Shown: positions 18,313 through 27,176 of the stretch, piece by piece
How positions within the stretch are numbered: position 1 is the first letter of the stretch
How the letters are laid out: every line of letters starts with the position of its first letter
Origin: Streptomyces pseudovenezuelae
GTDB lineage: Bacteria > Actinomycetota > Actinomycetes > Streptomycetales > Streptomycetaceae
Assembly (NCBI RefSeq): GCF_029892565.1
Contig: NZ_JARXVH010000012.1
Location: 248,001-312,000 of the forward strand
Direction: 5' to 3'
Length of the DNA: 64,000 nt
Made by a program: the position numbers and the translations under genes
Notes under the pieces: model-generated
The model's input: only the letters and a program-made list of their open reading frames with translations
Databases searched by the model: none
What the model was told of the DNA's origin: nothing

Positions 18313-19530
18313 TCAGATGCCGTGTGCGGCGAAGGCGATCACCTGGGTCACCTGGCGTGCGGCGAAGTTGTCGTCGGAGACCAGGACGACGGTGCGGCGG
18401 CCGTCGGGGAGCCGGGGACCGAGGGTGATGCCCTCGACGTTGTCGACCCGGGTCAGCCCGGGAACGTCGGACAGGTCGGTCACGAGCGTCTTGCGGACCG
18501 GTTTGACGGGGCGTGCGGACGCGGTGGTGAGGGAGTCCCGGCCCAGGACGTCGGTCGCGCCACGCAGGTCGACCAGGTAGATGCGGGACTTCCAGTTGTT
18601 GTCGGCGTAGATCGAGGCGCGCTCCAGGACCAGGAACCGGTCATGGCCGAGGGCCACGATGTCGCTGACGCCGTTGGTGTCGGTGCTGCCCGCCGGCGGG
18701 GCGGCGAACAGCGGTTCCAGGGGGTAGGCGTACTGGGCCGTGGGCAGTCCGGTGTCCGCGTCGTGGACGGTGATGCGGGTGAGGGCGCCGTGCTCGGGGG
18801 TGGGGTCGGCGCCGTCCTGGTAGAGGGGGTCCTCCATGGCGGTGACGATCCGTCGTCCGTCCGGGGTGAAGGTGACTCCTTCCAGGGTCTGGTTCTGGCG
18901 GGGGCCGAACTCCTGGGAGTTCATGTGCAGTTGCGGGGGCAGCGGGAGCTGTCCGGCGTAGGCCCCGGTCGTGGTGGCGCGGCGGATCCAGGGATCACCG
19001 AGCAGGGCCTGTCCGCCGGACGGGACGATGCGCTCGCCCTCGCTCGTCCAGACCAGGCCGCCCTTGCGCGGGTCCACCGCGATGCCTTCCGGGTCGGGTG
19101 CCACGGTGGAGGTGGTGGTCGAGGTGGGCGGGAAGGTGGTGCCGTCCGGGCGCAACCACGGGTGGGTGCCGGTGAGTTCGACACTCTTGAGCGCGCCGTG
19201 GGCGAAGTCGATGTCAGCGGTGTAGAAGCGGGCGGGGCCGGTCGCCGAGCGGTCGTCGCTGATCACGTAGTAGGCGCCGGTTCTCGCGTCGTAGCCGATG
19301 GCCGACAGGCCGCCGACGGTGGTGCCCTGGAAGGCCAGGGCGTTGGGCAGTTCCCGCTCGCCGAGGAAGTCCAGTCGTACGGAGCTGTCGTGGGCGGCGG
19401 CCGGGGTGCCGACGAGGGCGGGGAGGACGGCGAGGACAACGGCGGTGGCGATGATGCGGGCGCGGGTGGGGCGGGCGGTACGGGCGCAGGCAGTGCGGGC
19501 GCTGGCGGTGCGGGCGGCGCGGGCAGTCAT
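18313..19530 (-). CDS. secreted esterase-like/phytase-like beta-propeller protein
   Basis: 405 residues with an N-terminal Arg/Ala-rich signal sequence and a hydrophobic core ending near TPAAAHDSS. The body matches the esterase-like activity of phytase family (PF13449): AIGYDARTGAYYVISDDRS, DPEGIAVDP and GVTFTPDGRRIVTAMEDPL are propeller blades, and NVEGITLG is a late conserved block. Likely a secreted phosphodiesterase/phosphatase-like enzyme, but activity has been shown for few members. GTG/ATG choice: ATG with GGAG five bases upstream. It converges with sdaA, only 30 bp apart. Confidence 0.78.
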   Translation of the reverse strand: MTARAARTASARTACARTARPTRARIIATAVVLAVLPALVGTPAAAHDSSVRLDFLGERELPNALAFQGTTVGGLSAIGYDARTGAYYVISDDRSATGPARFYTADIDFAHGALKSVELTGTHPWLRPDGTTFPPTSTTTSTVAPDPEGIAVDPRKGGLVWTSEGERIVPSGGQALLGDPWIRRATTTGAYAGQLPLPPQLHMNSQEFGPRQNQTLEGVTFTPDGRRIVTAMEDPLYQDGADPTPEHGALTRITVHDADTGLPTAQYAYPLEPLFAAPPAGSTDTNGVSDIVALGHDRFLVLERASIYADNNWKSRIYLVDLRGATDVLGRDSLTTASARPVKPVRKTLVTDLSDVPGLTRVDNVEGITLGPRLPDGRRTVVLVSDDNFAARQVTQVIAFAAHGI

Positions 19531-19669
19531 GGGGTCTCCGTGAGGTGTCGGGTGGCCGGGAGGGCCGGGGACGGTCTGTCGGGTCCCGGGGTCAACTCCG
19601 GGGTGGCATAGGAGTGTTCGGCCCCGCGGCGCCCGCGCCGGTCGCGTTCACACGGGCAGCTTCACTTCG

Positions 19670-20632
19670 TCACGGAGACTCCAGGACGGCCGGACCCGCG
19701 AGTGGTGCGGGAGCGGCATCCGTACGTGACGCGCGGCGGCGGCGCCAGGCGAAGAACGCCAGGGCCAGCAGGGTGAAGACGTAGGGGATCGCGGAGACCA
19801 GCTGGGACGGGACGTCGAGGTTGCCGAGTTGGACGGCGAGGGCCTCGGCGGTGCCGAAGCCGAGGGCGGCCAGGAAAACGCCACAGGGGCGCAGCGCGCC
19901 GAGGAAGACGGCGGCCAGGGCGATGTAACCGCGGCCCGCGGTCATGCCGGTGACGAAGAAGGAAACGGCGCCCATGCTCAGGAACACTCCGGCCGCCCCG
20001 GCCAGCGCACCGCTCAGGGCGAGGGCGCGGAACTGGACCCGGTGGACGTGGATGCCGACCGAGCGTGCCGCTTCGGGGTGTTCGCCCACCGCGCGCAGGT
20101 GGAAGCCGAACCGGGTCCGGTACAGCAGCCAGGCGACCACCGGGGTGGCGGCGAGGGCGGCCCAGGTCAGCACGTTCTGCCCGCTGAGCACCGCGCCGAC
20201 GCCCGGGATGTCCTCGATGAGCGGCAACCGGACCGAGGGCAGCGCGCCGCTGTGCAACCGGCTGGTGCCGCCCTTGTCGCCGAGGAGCGCGAACACGGTG
20301 TACGAAGTCGCGCCCGCGGCAAGGAGGTTGAGGCCGATGCCCGCGATGATGGCGTCCGCGCCGAGGTACAGGTGCAGCACGCCGAGCAGCAGCGCGAGCA
20401 GCGCGCCGGCCGCGATCCCGCAGACGGCTCCGGCCCAGACCGAACCGCTGTACCCGGCGACCAGCGCGCCCGTGCAGGCGGCGCTCAGCATCGAACCCTC
20501 CAGGGCGATGTTGGGCACCCCGGCCCGCTCGGCCAGCAGCCCGCCGAGGGCGGCGAGGACGTACGGCGTGGACACCCCGAGGATCGCCGCGAGGAATCCC
20601 GTGCTGAGCACGACATCGAGGACGGGACCCAT
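19670..20632 (-). CDS. nucleoside-type ABC transporter permease (second subunit)
   Basis: 320-residue membrane protein of the BPD_transp_2 family (NupQ/YufQ-like) with about eight to ten helices, including the conserved LAALGGLLAERAGVPNIALEG entry and GRGYIALAAVFLG near the end. Together with the next permease it forms the channel of a BMP-dependent ABC importer. The start overlaps the upstream permease stop as ATGA. Last gene of the operon. Confidence 0.88.
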   Translation of the reverse strand: MGPVLDVVLSTGFLAAILGVSTPYVLAALGGLLAERAGVPNIALEGSMLSAACTGALVAGYSGSVWAGAVCGIAAGALLALLLGVLHLYLGADAIIAGIGLNLLAAGATSYTVFALLGDKGGTSRLHSGALPSVRLPLIEDIPGVGAVLSGQNVLTWAALAATPVVAWLLYRTRFGFHLRAVGEHPEAARSVGIHVHRVQFRALALSGALAGAAGVFLSMGAVSFFVTGMTAGRGYIALAAVFLGALRPCGVFLAALGFGTAEALAVQLGNLDVPSQLVSAIPYVFTLLALAFFAWRRRRASRTDAAPAPLAGPAVLESP

Positions 20633-21765
20633 CAGCGGGCCTCCCTTCGGGCGAGGTACCGCTTGACGAGTTCGGGCAGCGCCCGCGCGGTCACGAGCAG
20701 CACGATGACCGCCTGGATGATGGTCACGGCGTCGGAGCCGACATCGGTCTGCTGCTCCATCACGTCACCGCCGACCCGCAGATACGAGTAGAGGAGCGCG
20801 GCGGCGACCACGCCGACCGGGTTGTTGCGGCCCAGCAGGGCGACGACGATGCCCTCGAAGGCGAGGCCGCCGGCCATGTCGGGCTGCAGCCCGCCGTAGA
20901 TCCCGAGCGCGAGGTGCGCTCCGGCGAGGCCGGCCAGCGCGCCGCCGATGACGAAGCTCCACTCGATCGTGCGGGGCACGTCGAGGCCGCCGTAGCGGGC
21001 GAAGTCCGGGTTGGAGCCGGTGATGCGGATGCGGTAGCCGAGCGGGGTCCTGGCCAGTAGGAACCAGACGGCGGCTGCCACCGCGAGCATGCCGAAGAGG
21101 CCGATGTTCGCCTGGTCCAGGGGGACTTGGAAGAAGTCGGAGAGGAGCGGGAGCGCCGAGTCGGGACGCACCGGGGCGGACTGTACGGCGCTGCTGCCGG
21201 GTGCCTTGAGATGGTCCGTGAGGAGATAGTCGAAGACCCGCACGACGACGGCGTTCAGCATCAGCGTGGCGACGATCTCGTTGGCGCCGAGCCGGGCCTT
21301 CATCACTCCGGGTACGGCGCCCAGGGCGCCCCCGGCGAGGGCGGCGGCGCCGAGCGGCACCAACACCGCGGCTACGGGCGGCAGATGGAGGTTGATCGCC
21401 ACCAGGGCGCTCGCCAGGGCTCCGGCGTACACCTGGCCCTCCGCGCCGAGGCTGATCTGCCGGGCTCGGAAGGGGATCGCGACGGACAGGCCGAGCAGCG
21501 AGAGGGTGGTGGCGTCGGCGAGCCAGCGGCCGATCCGCGGGGTGCGCTCCAACGGGCCGGTGAGCAGGGCGTCCAGTGCGCCGCCGGCGTCCTTGCCGGT
21601 GGCCAGGACCACCAGGAAGGCGATGAGGACGGCGACCGCGACGGTCAGTACCGTCATCGTCAACTCGACGACCACCGTGCGGCGTCGGGTGGCCAGGAAC
21701 TCCCGGCGGCCCTGCGTCTCGGGCCGTCCCTGCTGTTCCGCGGCCGGTTCCAGGGTCGAGGTCAT
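20632..21765 (-). CDS. nucleoside-type ABC transporter permease (first subunit)
   Basis: 377 residues, BPD_transp_2 family (NupP/YufP-like), longer than its partner because of a cytoplasmic N-terminus of about 30 residues. Typical blocks are SLGAEGQVYAGAL, ARLGANEIVATLMLN and MAGGLAFEGIVVALLGRNNP. ATGA overlaps on both sides couple it to the ATPase and the second permease. Nucleoside transport is inferred from the BMP partner and from the salvage genes next door. Confidence 0.88.
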   Translation of the reverse strand: MTSTLEPAAEQQGRPETQGRREFLATRRRTVVVELTMTVLTVAVAVLIAFLVVLATGKDAGGALDALLTGPLERTPRIGRWLADATTLSLLGLSVAIPFRARQISLGAEGQVYAGALASALVAINLHLPPVAAVLVPLGAAALAGGALGAVPGVMKARLGANEIVATLMLNAVVVRVFDYLLTDHLKAPGSSAVQSAPVRPDSALPLLSDFFQVPLDQANIGLFGMLAVAAAVWFLLARTPLGYRIRITGSNPDFARYGGLDVPRTIEWSFVIGGALAGLAGAHLALGIYGGLQPDMAGGLAFEGIVVALLGRNNPVGVVAAALLYSYLRVGGDVMEQQTDVGSDAVTIIQAVIVLLVTARALPELVKRYLARREAR

Positions 21766-23336
21766 CGGACACCTGCCGTGATCCGCTCGTCCGGGTGCCG
21801 CTCGACACCGAGCATGTACAGGCCGGTGGCCTCCTCGGTGAGTCCGGCCGGGTCGTCGAAGCGGGCGACGAGCCGGCCGTCCTTGATGACCAGCAACCGG
21901 TCGGAGAGCGCGAGGAGTTCACCGAGGTCGGCGGAGACGAGCAGCACCGCGGCACCCGCGTCACGGGCTTCGAGCAGCCGCTCGTACATGAAGTGCATGG
22001 CGCCGATGTCGACGCCCCGGGTCAGCTGCGCGGCGAGCAACAGGCGTGGTTTGGCGGAGAGTTCGCGGGCGACGACGACCTTCTGCAGGTTGCCGCCGGA
22101 CAGTGCTCCGGCCGCCGCGTCCGGGTGCGGGGCGCGGATCGCGTACCGGCTGATGAGGTCCTCGGCGAGTTCTCGTATGCGGCGGGTGCGCAGGATGCCT
22201 CGGCGTGCGACGGGGGGCCGGTCGTGGCGGTCGACGATCAGGTTGTCGGCGATGGAGCGGTCCAGGGCGGCCCCGTTGGACAGCCGGTCCTCGGGTACGT
22301 GGGCGATGCCGGCCCGCCGGTGGCCCGCCGCGTCGAGGTGCGTGACGTCGGTGTCGTCCACGGTGACCGATCCGGCGGTGGGGCGGCGCAGTCCGGCGAG
22401 GAGTTCGACGAGTTCCGTCTGGCCGTTGCCCTCGACGCCCGCGAGGCCGACGATCTCACCGGCCGCGATGTCGAGGGAGACACCGTGCACCGCCGGACCC
22501 GAGAGTCCGCGCACCCGCAGCACCCTCGCCCCGGGCCGCGCCGGGGGTTTCGCCACGTCGAGGGACATCTCCCGGCCGACCATCATGGACGCCAGCTGCG
22601 CGGGCGTGGACTCCTCGGTGCGTACGGTGCCGATCACCGACCCGGCGCGCATGACGGTGACCCGGTCGCTGATCTCCCGTACCTCCTTGAGCTTGTGCGA
22701 GATGAACAGCACGGTCATGCCCGAGTCGCGCAGTCGGCGGACCGCCGTGAAGAGGTCGGTGGTCTCCTGCGGGGTGAGCACGGCGGTGGGCTCGTCGAGG
22801 ATCAGGATGCGGGCGCCGCGGTGCAGGGCCTTGAGGATCTCGGCGCGCTGGCGCATTCCGACGGAGACCGTGTCGACCCTGGCCGTCGGGTCGACGGCGA
22901 GTCCCGACTGCTCGGCCAGCGCCGCCGTGCGTTCGGCGGCTGCCGCGCGGTCGACGCGGCCCGCCCGGCCCGGCTCTACGCCGAGGACGGCGTTCTCGGC
23001 GACGGTGAACGACGGGACCAGCATGAGGTTCTGGTGGACCATGCCCACACCGAGGGCGATGGCGTCCTGCGGTCCGGAGAACCTGACCCGCCGCCCGTGC
23101 ACGCTGAGTTGGCCGGCCGAGGGCTGTTCGAGTCCGTACAGCAGCTTCATCAGGGTGGACTTGCCCGCGCCGTTCTGGCCGACGATCGCCCTGATCTCGC
23201 CACGGGGCACGGACAGGTCCACGTCGCTGACGGCGCGGGTGCCGTTGGGGTAGGTCTTGCCGAGGCCCACGGCCTCCAGGGCGGGCGGGGCCGTGTCCGT
23301 GGCCACGGGTTCGCCGGTTTCCTCTGTGGGTTCCAC
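21762..23336 (-). CDS. nucleoside-type ABC transporter ATP-binding protein (duplicated ABC domains)
   Basis: 524 residues with two ABC domains in tandem, as in RbsA/NupO/YufO. Domain 1 has Walker A GQNGAGKST, a signature-region segment SVGMRQRAEILKAL and Walker B LILDEPTAVL. Domain 2 has a divergent P-loop GVEGNGQTE and signature GGNLQKVV, the usual asymmetry of this class. The GTG start (VEPTEETGEP) has AGGA seven bases upstream and lies 16 bp after the BMP gene; in-frame sequence further upstream is a shadow of that gene. Confidence 0.9.
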   Translation of the reverse strand: MEPTEETGEPVATDTAPPALEAVGLGKTYPNGTRAVSDVDLSVPRGEIRAIVGQNGAGKSTLMKLLYGLEQPSAGQLSVHGRRVRFSGPQDAIALGVGMVHQNLMLVPSFTVAENAVLGVEPGRAGRVDRAAAAERTAALAEQSGLAVDPTARVDTVSVGMRQRAEILKALHRGARILILDEPTAVLTPQETTDLFTAVRRLRDSGMTVLFISHKLKEVREISDRVTVMRAGSVIGTVRTEESTPAQLASMMVGREMSLDVAKPPARPGARVLRVRGLSGPAVHGVSLDIAAGEIVGLAGVEGNGQTELVELLAGLRRPTAGSVTVDDTDVTHLDAAGHRRAGIAHVPEDRLSNGAALDRSIADNLIVDRHDRPPVARRGILRTRRIRELAEDLISRYAIRAPHPDAAAGALSGGNLQKVVVARELSAKPRLLLAAQLTRGVDIGAMHFMYERLLEARDAGAAVLLVSADLGELLALSDRLLVIKDGRLVARFDDPAGLTEEATGLYMLGVERHPDERITAGVR

Positions 23337-23352
23337 CAGTGTTCCTCGGAGG

Positions 23353-24447
23353 TCAGAAGGCCGAAGGGACCTTGACGGCACCGGACTTGACCTTCGCGGC
23401 CTGCGCTTCGAGCTCGGTGCGCACGGCGGCGGGCACGAGCTTGTCGAAGTTGGTGTTGTCGACGTAGCCCACGCCGTTCTCGGCCAGGCCCACGGCGGCG
23501 GGCTTGCCATAGGCGAGCGTGCCGGCCTTGTTCGCCTTGGCCGCCAGGTAGAGGGCGTTGCCGGCGTTCTTGAGGATCGAGGTGACGACGGTCTGCCGCT
23601 GGGACGCGTCGGTGAGCGTCTTGAACTGGTCGGAGTCGACGCCGAAGGTGTACCGCTTGGCGGCGACGGCCGACTCGAAGGCCCCGAGGCCGGAGGATCC
23701 GGCGACGGGCCACACCAGTTCGGCGCCCTGCCCGTACATCGCCGAGGCGATCTGCTTGCCCTTGGCCGGGTCGCCGAACGGGTTGTCGCCGCCGACGTAC
23801 TGCACGAGGACACCGGAGGACGGATTTCCGCCCGCCGCCTTGAAGCCTGCCTTGAAGCCGACGACGAAGTCCTCGATGACCGGTATCTGAACTCCGCCGA
23901 TCACACCGACCTTTTCGTTCCCGGCGCCGCCGGGAAGGGCCTTGGCGGCGACGAGTTTGTCGGCGAGGAATCCGGCCAGATAGGCGGCCTCGTTCTGCTT
24001 GAAGGTGACGGAGTAGACGTTCGCGCACTTGTTGGAACAGCCGCTCCTGCCCGTGTAGTCGACGGATCCGTCGAAGAGCCAGAACTTCTTGTCCGGGTAC
24101 TCCGGGGCCAGTTTGGAGATGAAGCCGACGGTGTCGACCGTGCCCGCGGCGAGCACGTCGTAGTCGTCGCCGGAGGCCGCGTCCTCGAAGCCGGAGGACC
24201 ACTTGGTGCGGTCGCTGCCCAGCTCGACGACCTTCAGGCTGTACCCGAGGTCCTTCTCCGTCTTCTTCAGGCCCGCGTACGCCGAGTCGAAGAAGGAACG
24301 GTCACCGAGGTTTCCGTTGATGACGAACTTGATGCGCAGCTTTCCGGATTTCCCGGACTCGGTGGAGTCCGAGTCCGTCGAGACACCGCATGCGGCGAGG
24401 GTGAGCGAGAGCGCCGCGACGGCCCCCAGAATTCTGATCTTGTCCAT
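23353..24447 (-). CDS. BMP family nucleoside-binding lipoprotein
   Basis: 364 residues. Signal peptide MDKIRILGAVAALSLTLAAC carries a clean LAAC lipobox. The mature part has the BMP/PnrA/Med fold blocks GDRSFFDSAYAGL, FEDAASGDDYDVLAAGT, KFWLFDGSVDY, KVGVIGG and GVDSDQF. This family binds purine and pyrimidine nucleosides for ABC uptake. It heads the four-gene transporter operon. Its leader contains four 12-bp direct repeats and, further up, one copy of the LacI-type operator (separate entries). Substrate range unknown. Confidence 0.9.
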   Translation of the reverse strand: MDKIRILGAVAALSLTLAACGVSTDSDSTESGKSGKLRIKFVINGNLGDRSFFDSAYAGLKKTEKDLGYSLKVVELGSDRTKWSSGFEDAASGDDYDVLAAGTVDTVGFISKLAPEYPDKKFWLFDGSVDYTGRSGCSNKCANVYSVTFKQNEAAYLAGFLADKLVAAKALPGGAGNEKVGVIGGVQIPVIEDFVVGFKAGFKAAGGNPSSGVLVQYVGGDNPFGDPAKGKQIASAMYGQGAELVWPVAGSSGLGAFESAVAAKRYTFGVDSDQFKTLTDASQRQTVVTSILKNAGNALYLAAKANKAGTLAYGKPAAVGLAENGVGYVDNTNFDKLVPAAVRTELEAQAAKVKSGAVKVPSAF

Positions 24448-24463
24448 CGCCTGGATTCTCTTT

Positions 24464-24511
24464 CTCTAGTGGGTCCTCTAGCGGGTTCTCTAGTGGATTC
24501 TCAAGCGGGGG
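24464..24511. repeat. four tandem 12-bp repeats in the BMP gene leader
   Basis: On the plus strand the units are CTCTAGTGGGTC, CTCTAGCGGGTT, CTCTAGTGGATT and CTCAAGCGGGGG, directly abutting. They begin 16 bp before the BMP start codon and lie between it and the operator, so they are probably transcribed. They could be a regulator binding array, an RNA element or a slippage-prone tract. No other copy was noticed in the window. Confidence 0.7.
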
Positions 24512-24544
24512 CAGTTCTTCGCCATTGGCCGAAAGCTATGCAAT

Positions 24545-24558
24545 GCAAAACGTTTTGG
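24545..24558. promoter_or_regulatory. LacI-type operator copy 1 (upstream of BMP transporter operon)
   Basis: GCAAAACGTTTTGG contains the perfect 12-bp palindrome CAAAACGTTTTG with the central CG step typical of LacI/GalR-family operators. It is the exact reverse complement of the 14-mer found upstream of the amidohydrolase gene about 4 kb away. It lies about 100 bp before the BMP start, between the phosphorylase gene and the transporter. Binding by the LacI regulator encoded in the same cluster is inferred. Confidence 0.85.
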
Positions 24559-24583
24559 CTACGGGTCTCTGTGTTCTCTCGTG

Positions 24584-25306
24584 TTAGGAGATTGTTTCCG
24601 TGATCAGTGCGGTGGCCGCGATGGTGACGGCACGGTCGAAGTCGCTCTCGCGCTCGGCCGGAGTGAGTGCCTCCGCGTGGCGCACGTGATCGCTGACCGT
24701 CAGGACGGCGAGCGCGTGCCCGCCCTCGGCGGCGGCGGTCGCGTACAGGCCGGCCGCCTCCATCTCCACGGCCAAGGTGCCGTGTGCCTCCAACTGCTCG
24801 AACAGCGAAGGTCGTTCGAGATAGAAGTGGTCGGTGGTGAACACGGGCCCGATGTGCACCTGCGGCCCGGAGCCGCCCCCGGCGGCCTGTACGGCGGCAG
24901 CGGCCAGGCCGAAGGAGGCGGCGTGGCTCAGCTGCACTCCGTCGATACGACGGCTGCTCATCGCCGAGTCGGTGTGCGCGGCGGTGGCCACGACGACGTC
25001 CCGCAGACCCACCGAGGCGGGGATGCCGCCCGCGGTGCCCACCCTGACGACGCGGCGGACGCCGTAGCAACGGAAGAGTTCCGTGGCGTAGATCGTGACG
25101 GACGGCATCCCCATGCCGGAGGCCAGCACGGACAGCGGCTCGCCCCGGTACGTTCCGGTGTATCCCTCGATGCCGCGCACGTCGGTGACCAGCCGGGCGT
25201 CCTGGAGGATCGTTTCGGCGATCCGGCGTGCCCGGCGCGGGTCGCCGGGCATCAGCACGTCCGGCGCGAAGTCGCCCGGGGTGGCCGAGATGTGGGCGGT
25301 GACCAT
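24584..25306 (-). CDS. purine-nucleoside phosphorylase (DeoD/Udp type)
   Basis: 240 residues of the PNP_UDP_1 family: VLMPGDPRRARRIAE (phosphate binding), SVLASGMGMPS, RVGTAGGIP and VEMEAAGLYATAA (ribose/base binding glutamate) are all present. It would cleave imported nucleosides with phosphate to free base plus ribose 1-phosphate. The ATG overlaps the stop of the amidotransferase-like gene as ATGA. The length fits the hexameric DeoD/uridine phosphorylase class; purine preference is likely but not certain. Confidence 0.88.
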   Translation of the reverse strand: MVTAHISATPGDFAPDVLMPGDPRRARRIAETILQDARLVTDVRGIEGYTGTYRGEPLSVLASGMGMPSVTIYATELFRCYGVRRVVRVGTAGGIPASVGLRDVVVATAAHTDSAMSSRRIDGVQLSHAASFGLAAAAVQAAGGGSGPQVHIGPVFTTDHFYLERPSLFEQLEAHGTLAVEMEAAGLYATAAAEGGHALAVLTVSDHVRHAEALTPAERESDFDRAVTIAATALITETIS

Positions 25307-26067
25307 CAGGCGTCCTCCCCCACCGGGGTCCGGGCCAGCCAGCGGACCAGCCGGTCCCACAGTTCGGGATAGCCCTTCCAGTCCAGGAACGCGGGCGGGG
25401 CCCAGTGCGGTGCCAGGTCGGAGGTGAAGGCCGCCGACCGTCCCGCGCCGTAGCCGCCCACGACCAGCAGCGGATGGCCCGTGCACTCGACGAGCAGGTC
25501 CGCCCCGTCTCGTACCGTCACCTCGTTGAGCCCGAGCAGATCGGGCCAGGTCCCGTCCATCCCGTCGACCACCGGGTGTCCGGTGACCACTGTCGGCGCG
25601 GCCCCCGCCGGCAGCTCCACCCGGTCGTCCCGGTCGTGCAGCCCGACCGGCAGGGCGGCGGCCAGCAGTGTGCGCCCCCAACGGGCCTTGGCGTCGATGC
25701 CGGTGAAGGAGAGGTAGCCCCCCACCATCAGCAGGCCTCCGCCGCGCTCCACGTAGGCGCGCAGCAGTTCCGTGCGGTCCGGCGAGGGCACCGAGCGGGC
25801 GAAGGTCTCCGGCGTGAGCTGGAAGCTGTTGGCCCCGACGTCGCTGATCACGACGACGTCGTACGGCTCCAGGCCCTCTGCCGTGGTGGGCACTCTGCTC
25901 GGTATCTCGTGCGCCGGGACGTACGTCACCGTGTGGCCGCGGTCGCGGAGCGCGTCGAGGAAGACCTGGGCGCCCTCGACGTACTCGGAGGTGAAGAAGG
26001 AGTCGAACCCCTTCTGGTGGACGGAGTGGGTGAACCAGGACTCACCCACGACGAGGACATGGGGCAT
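25306..26067 (-). CDS. class I glutamine-amidotransferase-like protein (PF07090-like)
   Basis: 253 residues, starting MPHVLVVGESWFTH. Conserved segments are YDVVVISDVGANSF, GGGLLMVGGYLSFTGI, PVVDGMDGTWPDLLGLNEV and AFTSDLAPHW, which fit the putative glutamine amidotransferase family. The flavodoxin-like GATase-1 fold is recognisable, but the position expected for the nucleophile reads MVGGYLSF with no cysteine, so normal glutaminase chemistry is unlikely. It is coupled by ATGA to the phosphorylase and sits within the nucleoside cluster, so a role in base or nucleoside catabolism or in sensing is inferred. ThuA-like sugar metabolism is an alternative. Confidence 0.7.
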   Translation of the reverse strand: MPHVLVVGESWFTHSVHQKGFDSFFTSEYVEGAQVFLDALRDRGHTVTYVPAHEIPSRVPTTAEGLEPYDVVVISDVGANSFQLTPETFARSVPSPDRTELLRAYVERGGGLLMVGGYLSFTGIDAKARWGRTLLAAALPVGLHDRDDRVELPAGAAPTVVTGHPVVDGMDGTWPDLLGLNEVTVRDGADLLVECTGHPLLVVGGYGAGRSAAFTSDLAPHWAPPAFLDWKGYPELWDRLVRWLARTPVGEDA

Positions 26068-26117
26068 CGCGGCACGACCTTTCCTGTGATGTGTGCGGTG
26101 GTTTTCGTGCGGCGTGG

Positions 26118-27176
26118 TCAGCGGGCCGGGCGCACGGGAGCCGTGCTGGCGCGGACCTTCAGCCGGACCGGCAGGATGTGCCGGGAGGCGGGGGGCACCT
26201 CGTCCCGGTGGACGTAGCTGAGGAGTTGGGCGCCTGCCGTGCGGCCGACGTCGTACGCGGGCTGGTGGACGGTGGTGAGGCGGGGGTGGACGCGGGAGGC
26301 GAGCATGATGTCGTCGAAGCCCGCCACCGAGACGTCGTCGGGGACGCGCAGGCCGGCGTCCTCCAGGGCGGCGATCGCGCCGAGCGCCATCAGGTCGTTG
26401 GCGGCGAACACCGCGGTGAAGCGGCGCCGGCCGCCGTTCTCCAGGGCCGTGGCGACCAGGGCGTAGCCGGACTGCTCGACGAAGGCGCCCTCGACCTCGG
26501 TGACGCCCGCGTCGCCGAACGCCTCCCGGAAACCGGCGATCCGCTCCAGGCTGCTGACCAGGTCCACCGGGCCGCTGATCGCGAGCACCCGGCGGTGGCC
26601 CAGTTCCCGCAGGTGCTGCCCGATCAGCCGGCCGCCCGCGCGGTGGTCGGCGGTGACCAGGATGGTCTGCTCCAGCAGCCCGGGAACGACCTCGTCGGCC
26701 AGCGCGATGGGAAACCGCCCGAGCAGCGACGCCAGCCGGCCGCGGGAGGGCGGCGAGCCGGAGGCGTACACCATGCCGTCGATGAACCGGCCGCGGAGCA
26801 TCTCCAGATAGCGGTCCTCGCGGTCGGGGTCGAACTCGGTGTTGCACAGGATGACCCCGTAGCCCAGGTCGTGGGCGGCGTCGTCGACGCCCTTGGCGAG
26901 TTCGGCGAAGAACTGGTTGGTGATGTCGGGCACCAGCAGCCCTATGACACTCGTCGAACCCGCCTGCAGATTGCGGGCCGTCGAGGCCGGTACGTAGCCG
27001 AGCCGGGCGACGACGGTACGCACCCGCTCGGCCGTCTCCTCCGCGACCGGCCGGTTGCCGCTCAGCACGTGCGACACCGTCGTCGGACTGACCCGCGCGG
27101 CGGCGGCCACGTCCTTGATCGACGCGGGGCGCCGCACCCGTCGGCGGCCCGCGTCCTCGTCCTGTTCACGGGTCAT
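26118..27176 (-). CDS. LacI family transcriptional regulator of the nucleoside cluster
   Basis: 352 residues. The N-terminal helix-turn-helix (SIKDVAAAARVSPTTVSHVLSG in two adjoining parts, about residues 19-40) and hinge region are followed by a periplasmic-binding-protein-like sensor domain ending with DDVSVAGFDDIMLASRVHP. It overlaps the end of the amidohydrolase gene by 11 bp, so it is transcribed with it. Two identical palindromic CAAAACGTTTTG sites flank the cluster, which is consistent with repression by this protein. The inducer is probably a nucleoside, base or breakdown product; that is inference. Confidence 0.92.
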   Translation of the reverse strand: MTREQDEDAGRRRVRRPASIKDVAAAARVSPTTVSHVLSGNRPVAEETAERVRTVVARLGYVPASTARNLQAGSTSVIGLLVPDITNQFFAELAKGVDDAAHDLGYGVILCNTEFDPDREDRYLEMLRGRFIDGMVYASGSPPSRGRLASLLGRFPIALADEVVPGLLEQTILVTADHRAGGRLIGQHLRELGHRRVLAISGPVDLVSSLERIAGFREAFGDAGVTEVEGAFVEQSGYALVATALENGGRRRFTAVFAANDLMALGAIAALEDAGLRVPDDVSVAGFDDIMLASRVHPRLTTVHQPAYDVGRTAGAQLLSYVHRDEVPPASRHILPVRLKVRASTAPVRPAR

